Assembly (NCBI GenBank): GCA_035687895.1
Contig: DASRUE010000175.1
Location: 1 to 24,078 of the forward strand
Reading direction: 5' to 3'
Source: JAERML01 sp035687895
GTDB taxonomy: Bacteria > Bacteroidota > Ignavibacteria > UBA10030 > UBA6906
DNA length: 24,078 bases
Positions 17,114 through 24,078 of this stretch are shown in pieces (the first letter of the stretch is position 1; every line of letters starts with the position of its first letter). Both the position numbers and the translations under genes were made by a program. The notes beneath the pieces were generated by a model. It did not search any database. It was not told the DNA's origin and saw only the letters and a list, made by a program, of their open reading frames with translations.

Positions 17114-19507
17114 GTGATTAATTATCGGACAAAGTACGGTCGCTTTTCGGATGATGGGAAAGAGTTCATTATTACCACACCCCGGACACCGCGGCCCTGG
17201 ATTAATGTCATCAGCAATGGAGACTATGGACTGACCGTCTCTCAGGCCGGAAGCGGATACAGCTGGCGCACACATGCGCAGTTGAATCGCCTCACACGTT
17301 GGGAACAGGACCTGATCAAAGACGAATGGGGAAAGTACATCTATCTGCGGGACGAAAAGGGGAATATCTGGTCGGCAGGTTGGAAACCGGTGTGCAGCGA
17401 ACCCGATTCCTATCGTTGCAGACATGGTGTGGGATATACGATCATCGAAGCGGCGAATTTCGGCATAGAGACCGAACTGTTGATATTTGTACCTAACGAT
17501 GATCCTGTCGAAATCTGGCAACTCACTGTCCGAAATCGCTCCCGAAGAGTCCGTACGCTAAACCTATTTTCCTTCTTTGAATGGGGCCTCGGTCAGTCCC
17601 CCGACTCGCACAGGGAATTTCACAAGTTATTCATCGAAACTGCCTATGACGCGAATGCCTACACCCTCTTCGCGACAAAACGGCTGTGGGAAGTGCCGAC
17701 CGAACGGGGCCACTGGAACACGAACTGGCCGTACGTTGCGTTCCATTCATCAAGCCTCAAACCTGTCTCCTACGATGCCGACAAGGAGTCGTTTATTGGA
17801 ATGTATGGAAACCAGTCCATGCCGGCCGGCGTCAAGAGCAAGAAACTCGGGAAGCGGACAGGAAATTGGCTGGATGCCATTGCCAGTCTGCACCACCAAG
17901 TAGTCCTGCAACCCAACGAGGAAACGTCGATCTGTTACACACTTGGCTGCGCCGACTCGAAGACACGGGCGTTCGACATGATTGCGCGCTATCGGTCGAC
18001 CGATGAGGTGGAGGCCGCACTCGACGAAGTGCACACACGATGGAATACGATGTTGGACACCGTTACCGTGTCGACCCCCGACGACGCGATGAACATCATG
18101 GAAAATGTATGGTTGAAGTACCAGGCTATATCCGGACGCATGTGGGGCCGCACGGCATATTATCAAACGGGGGGCGCATTCGGATTCCGCGATCAGTTGC
18201 AGGACAGTCAGCTCTGGCTGCCCATCGATCCGGATCGGACAAAGGCACAACTGCTGCTGCATGCCCGCCATCAATTTAAGGATGGTTCGGTATTTCATTG
18301 GTGGCACCCGTTGTCGGAAGTCGGATTGCGTAACCAAATCTCCGATAACCTGTTGTGGATGCCGTTCGTCCTGTACGCGTATTTGCAGGAAACGAATGAC
18401 CTCTCGATCCTTGATCTTCACGAACCGTTTGCTGACGATCCGGTGACGATGTCTATCTATGTCCACTGCTGCCGTGCGATCGACAGGGCTCTTGAACAGT
18501 TCAGCGATCGCGGGTTGCCATTGATTGGCGGAGGTGATTGGAACGATGGCTTGAGTGCGGTTGGACTGGATATGAAAGGGGAGTCCATCTGGCTCGGTCA
18601 TTTCACTCACCGTATCCTGCTTGATTTCTCCGAGATTGCTGATCGGCATGGAGATACAGAACGGTCCGTGCAGTACAAAGAACGAGCACACAACCTTTGT
18701 AATAAACTCAACACCCTCGCTTGGGACGGAGAGTATTACTACGGTGCCACCAAGGACTCCGGCAAAAAGATTGGAAGTAAGGAAAACACGGAGGGAAAGG
18801 TCTGGCTCAATGCGCAAACGTGGGCGATCATCGCGGGCGTCTCCGATAGCGAGCGCGGAGAGCAAATAATGGATGTTGTAGAAGAGAAGCTTGAATGTGA
18901 GATTGGTCCACTCCTGCTCTCTCCCGCCTACAAAACAATTGACAAATACGTTGGATACTTGACACGGTACAGTCCTGGCATGCGCGAGAACGGTGGGGTA
19001 TATACCCATGCCGCAACATGGGCGGTGATGGCAGAGGCCATGCTTGGCCGCGGCGAAAGCGCATATCGCATGTACTCAGAGCTCTGCCCGATTAACCGTG
19101 GCAAGCAGCCTGATACCTATGTTGCAGAGCCATACGTGACTGCTGGAAATATCGAAGGGCCGGATTCTACGTTTTTTGGCCGGGGTGGCTGGACGTGGTA
19201 TTCAGGATCTGCCGCCTGGTTGTTCAAAGTGGGATTGGAGTGGGTTTTAGGGATCCGGGCAACCATGGAAGGTCTGCTCATCGACCCCTGCATTCCGTCG
19301 TCCTGGAAAGGGTATTGTGTGAAACGAACATTCCGGGGGGTGGTCTATAATATTGAAGTGAAGAACCCCGATCATGTGCAGTGCGGCGTGGAGGAACTGT
19401 GGGTCGATGGTCGGCGGCATTGTATGACGAAAGGGCCTCGCAACAAGACGCTTCCCCTGTATGATGCAGGGACAGCTCATGAAGTCATTGTGGTGCTTGG
19501 GCAGTGA
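17114..19507 (+). CDS. GH94-family glycoside phosphorylase
   Basis: This 797-residue protein has no signal peptide and is predicted cytoplasmic. GH94 enzymes phosphorolyse beta-glycosidic bonds, releasing sugar 1-phosphate. The family opening is clear (YGRFSDDGKEFIITTPRTPRPWIN, residues about 8-31). The middle carries GGAFGFRDQLQDSQ, and GGGDWNDG contains Asp478, which aligns with the general-acid Asp of characterised GH94 enzymes. Further blocks are PGMRENGGVYTHAATW, GRGGWTWYSGSAAW and LLIDPCIPSSW. The FRDQLQD, GDWNDG and GGWTWYSGSA forms are closer to chitobiose phosphorylase, cyclic beta-1,2-glucan synthase and oligoglucan phosphorylase types than to cellobiose phosphorylase. The length is near 800 residues. 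The GTG at 17114 has AGGA 11 bases upstream and is the only reasonable start after the stop at 17072. The substrate is not decided. The two GH144-type genes that follow suggest beta-1,2-linked gluco-oligosaccharides. Confidence 0.9.
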   Translation: MINYRTKYGRFSDDGKEFIITTPRTPRPWINVISNGDYGLTVSQAGSGYSWRTHAQLNRLTRWEQDLIKDEWGKYIYLRDEKGNIWSAGWKPVCSEPDSYRCRHGVGYTIIEAANFGIETELLIFVPNDDPVEIWQLTVRNRSRRVRTLNLFSFFEWGLGQSPDSHREFHKLFIETAYDANAYTLFATKRLWEVPTERGHWNTNWPYVAFHSSSLKPVSYDADKESFIGMYGNQSMPAGVKSKKLGKRTGNWLDAIASLHHQVVLQPNEETSICYTLGCADSKTRAFDMIARYRSTDEVEAALDEVHTRWNTMLDTVTVSTPDDAMNIMENVWLKYQAISGRMWGRTAYYQTGGAFGFRDQLQDSQLWLPIDPDRTKAQLLLHARHQFKDGSVFHWWHPLSEVGLRNQISDNLLWMPFVLYAYLQETNDLSILDLHEPFADDPVTMSIYVHCCRAIDRALEQFSDRGLPLIGGGDWNDGLSAVGLDMKGESIWLGHFTHRILLDFSEIADRHGDTERSVQYKERAHNLCNKLNTLAWDGEYYYGATKDSGKKIGSKENTEGKVWLNAQTWAIIAGVSDSERGEQIMDVVEEKLECEIGPLLLSPAYKTIDKYVGYLTRYSPGMRENGGVYTHAATWAVMAEAMLGRGESAYRMYSELCPINRGKQPDTYVAEPYVTAGNIEGPDSTFFGRGGWTWYSGSAAWLFKVGLEWVLGIRATMEGLLIDPCIPSSWKGYCVKRTFRGVVYNIEVKNPDHVQCGVEELWVDGRRHCMTKGPRNKTLPLYDAGTAHEVIVVLGQ

Positions 19508-19510
19508 ACG

Positions 19511-19525
19511 GGCGCTTCCAGCGCC
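19511..19525 (+). other. Small hairpin between the GH94 and GH144 genes
   Basis: GGCGC/GCGCC form a 5-bp stem around TTCCA, four bases after the GH94 stop. There is no T tract. It may be a minor RNA structure in a continuous transcript. Confidence 0.3.
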
Positions 19526-19561
19526 ATCAAGTAGTACTCATCCTCTTCCAATGTGAACGCC

Positions 19562-21133
19562 ATGAAATCCAAACCCTTTATTGCTCTTGTTCTTCTTGCC
19601 ACATCCCGCCTCTCCGCGCAGATCTCCACCGAGGCGCTGCTCGATACGATTCAACACACGGCATTCAATTTTTTCTGGCAGGAGGCCAATCCTGCGAACG
19701 GTCTCATCAAGGACCGCGGGCCGGGGAACGCGCCATCCAGCATTGCTTCTGTGGGCTTTGGACTGAGCGCCATTTGTATCGGCGTCGACCATGGCTGGGT
19801 GTCGCGGGAGGCAGCGCGCAACCGCGTCGTGACGACCATGAATACGTTCTGGACCGGACCACAAGGTGGGGGTGCGAGCGGTTACATCGGCAACTTCGGA
19901 TTGTTCTATCATTTCCTCGAAATGAACACCGCCGTGCGAACATGGGATAGCGAGCTTTCCACCATCGATACCGGTTTGTTGCTTGCCGGTATCATCGATG
20001 CGCGCCAGTATTTCGACGGTGCTGATTCTCTCGAGACACGAATCCGCGCACTCGCGGATTCCATCTACCGCCGCATGAACTGGAATCTCATGCGCAACTT
20101 CAACCCAGGGATCCTCATGGGGTGGATGCCCGGCACTGGGTTTTTGGGGTATGGACAGTGGGTCGGCTACAACGAGGCATCCATTATGTACATCCTTGCG
20201 CTTGGTTCGCCGACGTATCCGGTGGACTACGATGCATGGCTGACCTGGACGCAGGGATATGACTGGGGAAACTACTATGGGTATTCGTACGTCACATTTG
20301 CTCCCCTCTTCGGTCATCAGTACTCGCATTGTTGGATAGACTACCGGAACATCAACGACGTCTACATGCGCAATCGTGGCATTACGTATTTTGAAAACTC
20401 GCGACGTGCGACACTTGCCCAACGCGCCTATAGCATTGATAACCCACTCAACCATGCGGGGTACAGCGATTCGCTCTGGGGAATCACAGCCAGCGATACA
20501 CCGACCGGTTATCGTGCACGTGGAGCGCCCCCCGCGGAAAACGACGACGGGACGATTACTCCTACGGCACCGATCAGCTCCATCCCATTTGCGCCGGACG
20601 AGTGCATCAAGGTTGCCCGCACGATGTGGGAATATTATCGACCACAGATCTGGTTGGAGCCATACGGTTTCCTGGATGCGTTCAATCTGAATGTCAACTG
20701 GTGGGATCCGTGGATTATTGGTATCGACCAGGGGCCGATGATCATTATGATCGAAAACTATCGCACTCAAAGGGTCTGGGATCGCTTTATGCGAAACCCG
20801 GATGTTCAAAGGGGCCTGCAACTGGCCGGCTTTACGCCGGTCGCCGATGTGAAAGAACACACCATCCCAGCAGAGTTTGCGTTGCATCAGAATTACCCGA
20901 ACCCGTTCAACCCTTCGACGACCATCCGATATGACATTTCCTCCAATGCGCCCACAACATTGAAGGTGTACGACGTGCTGGGGAATGAGGTGGCCACGCT
21001 GGTGAATGAGACAATGTCCGTGGGGAGCCATACAGTCACCTTTGACTTCCGCTCACTCGCAAGTGGGATGTACTTCTACACCCTTACCGCCGGTCCCTTC
21101 TCCCACACACGAAAGATGATGTTGGTAAAATGA
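19562..21133 (+). CDS. Secreted GH144-type (PF10091) endo-beta-1,2-glucanase-like enzyme with T9SS sorting domain
   Basis: This 523-residue protein has a signal peptide (FIALVLLATSRLSAQ) and a PF10091 (glucoamylase-like, GH144) alpha/alpha-barrel at about 25-430, followed by a T9SS sorting domain at about 435-523 (NYPNPFNPST). Family blocks are NFFWQEANPANGLIKDR, SIASVGFGLSA, GFxYHFL-like LFYHFLEMN, SELSTIDTGLL with Glu131 and Asp136, VGYNEASIMYILALGSP with Glu205, PLFGHQYSHCWID, and GIDQGPMIIMIENYR. Characterised GH144 enzymes hydrolyse beta-1,2-glucan to sophoro-oligosaccharides, but the wider family is only partly tested. Export by T9SS implies action outside the cell. The ATG at 19562 has no good ribosome binding site, and a GTG at 19553 is the alternative. 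Its stop overlaps the next small ORF by ATGA. Confidence 0.88.
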   Translation: MKSKPFIALVLLATSRLSAQISTEALLDTIQHTAFNFFWQEANPANGLIKDRGPGNAPSSIASVGFGLSAICIGVDHGWVSREAARNRVVTTMNTFWTGPQGGGASGYIGNFGLFYHFLEMNTAVRTWDSELSTIDTGLLLAGIIDARQYFDGADSLETRIRALADSIYRRMNWNLMRNFNPGILMGWMPGTGFLGYGQWVGYNEASIMYILALGSPTYPVDYDAWLTWTQGYDWGNYYGYSYVTFAPLFGHQYSHCWIDYRNINDVYMRNRGITYFENSRRATLAQRAYSIDNPLNHAGYSDSLWGITASDTPTGYRARGAPPAENDDGTITPTAPISSIPFAPDECIKVARTMWEYYRPQIWLEPYGFLDAFNLNVNWWDPWIIGIDQGPMIIMIENYRTQRVWDRFMRNPDVQRGLQLAGFTPVADVKEHTIPAEFALHQNYPNPFNPSTTIRYDISSNAPTTLKVYDVLGNEVATLVNETMSVGSHTVTFDFRSLASGMYFYTLTAGPFSHTRKMMLVK

Positions 21134-21402
21134 AGGAGCGAAGCACCCCACCCGACAGGTATGCGGTATCGCTCATCAATCCCTCCGCACGAATTGAGTA
21201 CACGCTCCCTGTCCATACGCGGGTGACGCTCGTGGTCTACGATGTGCGGGGAAGTGAGGTAGAGAAGCTTGTTGATCAGGAACAGCCGCCGGAGGTCCAC
21301 AACGTCGTGTGGAACGCAGACAATGTTGCGAGCGGAGTGTTCTTTTACCGGCTGCAGACCACCACTTTTGTTCAATCCAACAAGACTTACGCGGTGAGGT
21401 GA
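21130..21402 (+). CDS. Orphan T9SS C-terminal sorting-domain ORF, probable gene relic
   Basis: This 90-residue frame starts at ATG 21130, overlapping the previous stop (ATGA), and ends two bases before the next gene. It has no signal peptide and consists almost entirely of a T9SS-type FlgD-like domain: INPSARIEYTLP in place of NPFNPSTTIRY, then VTLVVYDVRGSEVEKLV and NVASGVFFYRL. The domain resembles the tail of the preceding GH144 protein but is clearly diverged. Without a signal peptide it cannot be a normal T9SS cargo. It may be a leftover from a second GH144 copy or another cargo gene, a broken tandem sorting domain, or a coupled small protein. It is listed as coding because the frame is intact, with GAGGTG at its end serving the next gene. 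Confidence 0.6.
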   Translation: MKERSTPPDRYAVSLINPSARIEYTLPVHTRVTLVVYDVRGSEVEKLVDQEQPPEVHNVVWNADNVASGVFFYRLQTTTFVQSNKTYAVR

Positions 21403-21404
21403 CC

Positions 21405-22784
21405 ATGAGAAGCGTCATTCTAACCATATTGCTGCTGGGCCCAGGACAGTCCTACGCAGGTGACACAAAGAGATGGGACCCGTTCCTCGACACATTGCAG
21501 CGGCGGACGATCCAGTGGTTCCTCGACGTTACGCCTCGAGAAAATGGACTCACGCCCGATCGTTGGCCGACAGCATCTCCTTCAAGCATCGCAGCGGTGG
21601 GATTTGCGCTTACCACGTATCCGATTGCAGTCGAACGCAAGATGATTCCCCGCGCGGAGGCAGTTCATAGGACACTCACCACACTCCGCTATCTCTGGCA
21701 GCTTCCGCAATCCAATCATCCCGTGGAAACGACCGGCTACAAGGGTTTCTTCTATCACTTCCTCAAGAAGAATTCTGGATTGAGAGAATGGAACTGTGAG
21801 CTCTCCACGATTGATACAGGGCTGCTGATGGCGGGCGTACTTTTCTGTCAATCGTACTACGATCGGCAGAACCGTAACGAAGGGGAGATTCGTGCTCTTG
21901 CCGATTCCCTGTATTGCAGAATCGACTGGAAGTGGGCTATGGCGGACCGCAAGGGAATTGTCATGGGATGGAGACCGGAAACAGCTTTTCATGATGACAG
22001 AGGACTTCCCGTTTGGATTTGGCATGGATACAACGAAGCAATGATTCTGTATGTGCTTGCGCTCGGATCGCCGACGCACCCTGTTCCGCCATCAGTGTGG
22101 GATGCATGGACGGAGTCGTACTTGTGGAAGGAGCACTACGGTCAAACGCTCGTGAACTTCATGCCGCTTTTCGGACACCAGTTCTCGCATGCATGGGTAG
22201 ATTTTCGAGGCATAAGAGATGAGTTTATGCGCGGGAAGGGAATCGACTACTTCGAGAACTCGCGCCGGGCTGCGTATCTCCATCGTACATATGCAACGCA
22301 GAATCCCCATCAGTGGGTTGATTACTCCGACTCCATTTGGGGGTTAAGCGCGTGTGATGGCCCGAAAGACACGACATTTGAAGTGAACGGTATCAAGCGT
22401 CTCTTCCGCTCCTATTCAGCGAGAGGTACGGGTGCTGAAGAAGAAGTTGATGACGGCACGATTGCTCCGTACGGAGCTGCAGGCTGTGTTCCCTTTGCAC
22501 CGGAGATCGTTATTCCCGCACTCAAGGCGATGAAGAACAAGTATAGAGACAAACTCTGGACGAAGTACGGCTTCGTTGATGCGTTCAACCCCACGTATCT
22601 CACACCGTCAACTCCCAACGGTTGGTTTGACCACGATTATCTCGGTATCGACCAGGGCCCGATTGTGGTCATGATTGAGAACGCGCGCAACGGCTTTGTA
22701 TGGGAAGTGATGAAGAAGAACGCACACGTCGTCCGGGGGTTGAAGCGGGCAGGGTTTACCGGGGGATGGTTGGACAAACACTAA
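21405..22784 (+). CDS. GH144-type (PF10091) glucanase-like enzyme without sorting domain
   Basis: This 459-residue paralogue of the enzyme at 19562 has a signal peptide (VILTILLLGPGQSYAG) and one PF10091/GH144 domain. Matching blocks are SSIAAVGFALTTYPI, KGFFYHFLKKNSG, CELSTIDTGLL with Glu132 and Asp137, HGYNEAMILYVLALGSP with Glu211, PLFGHQFSHAWVD, YFENSRRAAYLHR, and GIDQGPIVVMIENARNG. It stops about 12 residues after the catalytic domain and has no T9SS tail, so it should stay in the periplasm. The ATG at 21405 is preceded by GAGGTG (21396-21401) and gives a proper signal peptide. The longer open frame from 21309 would overlap the orphan sorting-domain ORF. The likely role is trimming imported beta-glucan oligosaccharides before the cytoplasmic GH94 step. 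Some GH144 members release sophorose from chain ends, so an exo-acting role is possible. Confidence 0.87.
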   Translation: MRSVILTILLLGPGQSYAGDTKRWDPFLDTLQRRTIQWFLDVTPRENGLTPDRWPTASPSSIAAVGFALTTYPIAVERKMIPRAEAVHRTLTTLRYLWQLPQSNHPVETTGYKGFFYHFLKKNSGLREWNCELSTIDTGLLMAGVLFCQSYYDRQNRNEGEIRALADSLYCRIDWKWAMADRKGIVMGWRPETAFHDDRGLPVWIWHGYNEAMILYVLALGSPTHPVPPSVWDAWTESYLWKEHYGQTLVNFMPLFGHQFSHAWVDFRGIRDEFMRGKGIDYFENSRRAAYLHRTYATQNPHQWVDYSDSIWGLSACDGPKDTTFEVNGIKRLFRSYSARGTGAEEEVDDGTIAPYGAAGCVPFAPEIVIPALKAMKNKYRDKLWTKYGFVDAFNPTYLTPSTPNGWFDHDYLGIDQGPIVVMIENARNGFVWEVMKKNAHVVRGLKRAGFTGGWLDKH

Positions 22785-22804
22785 TACACTGACACACTGA
22801 AGGA

Positions 22805-22824
22805 ACCGATGCTCACAGATCGGT
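22805..22824 (+). other. Small hairpin after the second GH144 gene
   Basis: ACCGAT and ATCGGT form a 6-bp stem around an 8-base loop, without a following T tract. It is too weak to call a terminator. The rest of the 88-base gap shows no clear promoter. Confidence 0.25.
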
Positions 22825-22872
22825 GGCAATGTGCTGCATCTGTGCGGTCGGTGTCCCATCGAAAGCACTCCT

Positions 22873-24078
22873 ATGCATACACGTGTCCTTTCTCTCATCG
22901 TTGTTCTCTGGTCTGGCTCTCTGTTCGCGCAGCCGCGACTCCTCGATGACTTCGACATCTTATCCGGATGGAAACCGGTCGTCTCTGAAGGAGCGAAGCT
23001 AAACATCGTACGCGGGGAAGGGAAGACCAGCAACGCACTTGTGATGGAGTTCGATCTCACGGGCGCGTACGGTTACACCATTGTGCGCAAGGACTTTTCC
23101 ATCGACCTGCCGAAGAACTACCAGTTTACGTTCGATATGAAGGCCGAAGCTCAGGTCAACAATTTTGAATTCAAGATCGTTGATTCCCTCGAGAATGTTT
23201 GGTGGATCAAGAAGCTGAACATTGCCTATCCTCGCCAGTGGACGACGCAGCATATCAAGCGACGCCATCTGGCCTTTGCATGGGGACCGTCGGGAGGCGC
23301 AGAGATTCGTCGCGTCAAGGCAATTGAATTTGTGGTTTCCTCGGGCTCGGGCGGAAAGGGGAAGGTCTTTATCGATAATTTCCGGTTCGAGCCGATTGAT
23401 GAGACCCTTGCGCAGTCCGCTCGTCCATCATTCGATGCGTCGTCGATGAGGAAGGGGGGGGAACCTGCCATCGATGAAGGAGGAACCGTACTCACAGACT
23501 GGAAGAGCGGGGTGGCAAATCCCACAGAGTGGATCTCCATGGATTTTGGGTATGCGAAGGAGATCGGCGGCCTGGTGATCGATTGGGACAAGGAAGAGTA
23601 CGCGACGGCATACGACGTTCTGGCGTCTGAAGACGGCAGGGAGTGGGCGAACCTGTACTCGGTGAGCAATGGGAATGGCGGTCGCGATTTCGTGTTTCTT
23701 CCTGAGACGGAAGGAAAGGTGCTGAAGCTTGTGTTCAAGAAAAGCCATGGTGCCAACGGCTACTCGATCAGACAGCTTGCAGTGAAAGGCCCGGAGTTCG
23801 GTGCAACTGCCAATGATTTCTTTTCTTCGGTGGCGAAGGAACAGCGCAGAGGATTGTTCCCACGATACTTCCTCCCGGAACAGTCCTACTGGACCATCGT
23901 CGGCAGTCCGGGTGATGCGAGCGAGGCGCTGATCAACGAAGCCGGTACCATCGAAGTCGATCAAATGAGTTTTTCTATTGAGCCATTCCTGTACGTTGAC
24001 AACACGCTCGTCACCTGGAACGACGTCACCCGCAGCCAGTCCCTTGAGAACGATTATCTGCCGATCCCCTCCGTGCAA
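22873..24078 (+). CDS. Discoidin/CBM11-like carbohydrate-binding protein, partial (5' part)
   Basis: The frame is open for 402 codons to the right edge with no stop, so only the N-terminal part is present. A signal peptide (VLSLIVVLWSGSLFAQ) is followed at about 22-175 by a CBM11-like jelly-roll domain (DDFDILSGWKPV, GYTIVRKDFSIDLPKNY, NNFEFKIVDSLENVWW, FIDNFRFEP). Next is an F5/8-type-C (discoidin) domain at about 195-315 (SGVANPTEWISMDFG, YDVLASEDGREWANLYS). From about 330 comes a region with SYWTIVGSPGDASEALINE and SFSIEPFLYVD, which I associate with large multidomain proteins that carry these two binding domains, often over 1000 residues long. An eight-G run at 23454-23461 stays in frame. 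No ribosome binding site is visible before the ATG. Any catalytic part would lie beyond the window. Confidence 0.78.
   Translation, partial: MHTRVLSLIVVLWSGSLFAQPRLLDDFDILSGWKPVVSEGAKLNIVRGEGKTSNALVMEFDLTGAYGYTIVRKDFSIDLPKNYQFTFDMKAEAQVNNFEFKIVDSLENVWWIKKLNIAYPRQWTTQHIKRRHLAFAWGPSGGAEIRRVKAIEFVVSSGSGGKGKVFIDNFRFEPIDETLAQSARPSFDASSMRKGGEPAIDEGGTVLTDWKSGVANPTEWISMDFGYAKEIGGLVIDWDKEEYATAYDVLASEDGREWANLYSVSNGNGGRDFVFLPETEGKVLKLVFKKSHGANGYSIRQLAVKGPEFGATANDFFSSVAKEQRRGLFPRYFLPEQSYWTIVGSPGDASEALINEAGTIEVDQMSFSIEPFLYVDNTLVTWNDVTRSQSLENDYLPIPSVQ

Noticed and set aside
17750..19009. 419-codon open frame on the minus strand opposite the GH94 gene
   Set aside because: It lies entirely antisense to a conserved enzyme, has no family features and reflects codon bias of the + strand gene.
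19538..21031. 497-codon open frame on the minus strand opposite the first GH144 gene
   Set aside because: It is antisense to a conserved family, with a composition rich in Arg, His and Ile and no recognisable motif.

Overview
The window comes from a Gram-negative bacterium of the Bacteroidota/Chlorobiota/Ignavibacteriota branch. Four predicted secreted proteins end in the conserved type IX secretion (T9SS) C-terminal domain, with NYPNPFNPST-like motifs. There is also a TonB-dependent receptor and a PorV/PorQ-like outer-membrane protein. Several genes have good AGGAGG-type ribosome binding sites, and one promoter is a near-perfect sigma-70 type (TTGACA, 17-bp spacer, TATATT). Both features fit an Ignavibacteria-like lineage better than classical Bacteroidia, but the lineage is an inference. 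All recognised genes are on the + strand.

Layout. Positions 1-3160 hold two housekeeping genes: pdxB (4-phosphoerythronate dehydrogenase, vitamin B6 synthesis) and gnd (6-phosphogluconate dehydrogenase), the latter followed by a clear intrinsic terminator. From about 3180 to the right edge the window looks like one carbohydrate-utilisation region. It opens with a strong promoter carrying three LacI-family operator-like palindromes. Next come a secreted P-domain protein with three tandem CBM9-like modules, a LacI-family regulator, and a second secreted CBM9-like protein. These are followed by a close-packed trio: a TonB-dependent receptor, a large secreted protein of unknown function, and a PorV/PorQ-like protein. 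Then come a GH94-type glycoside phosphorylase, two GH144-type (PF10091) glucanase-like enzymes separated by an orphan T9SS sorting-domain ORF, and the start of a large discoidin-type carbohydrate-binding protein that runs off the window.

How the parts may work together (inference). A beta-glucan, plausibly a beta-1,2-glucan because GH144 and one branch of GH94 act on that linkage, would be bound by the surface CBM9-like proteins and cut by the T9SS-exported GH144. The products would be imported through the TonB receptor, trimmed in the periplasm by the GH144 paralogue that lacks a sorting domain, and phosphorolysed in the cytoplasm by the GH94 enzyme. The LacI-family protein would sense a sugar and control at least the 3184-3300 promoter. 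No SusD homologue, inner-membrane sugar transporter or beta-glucosidase lies inside the window.
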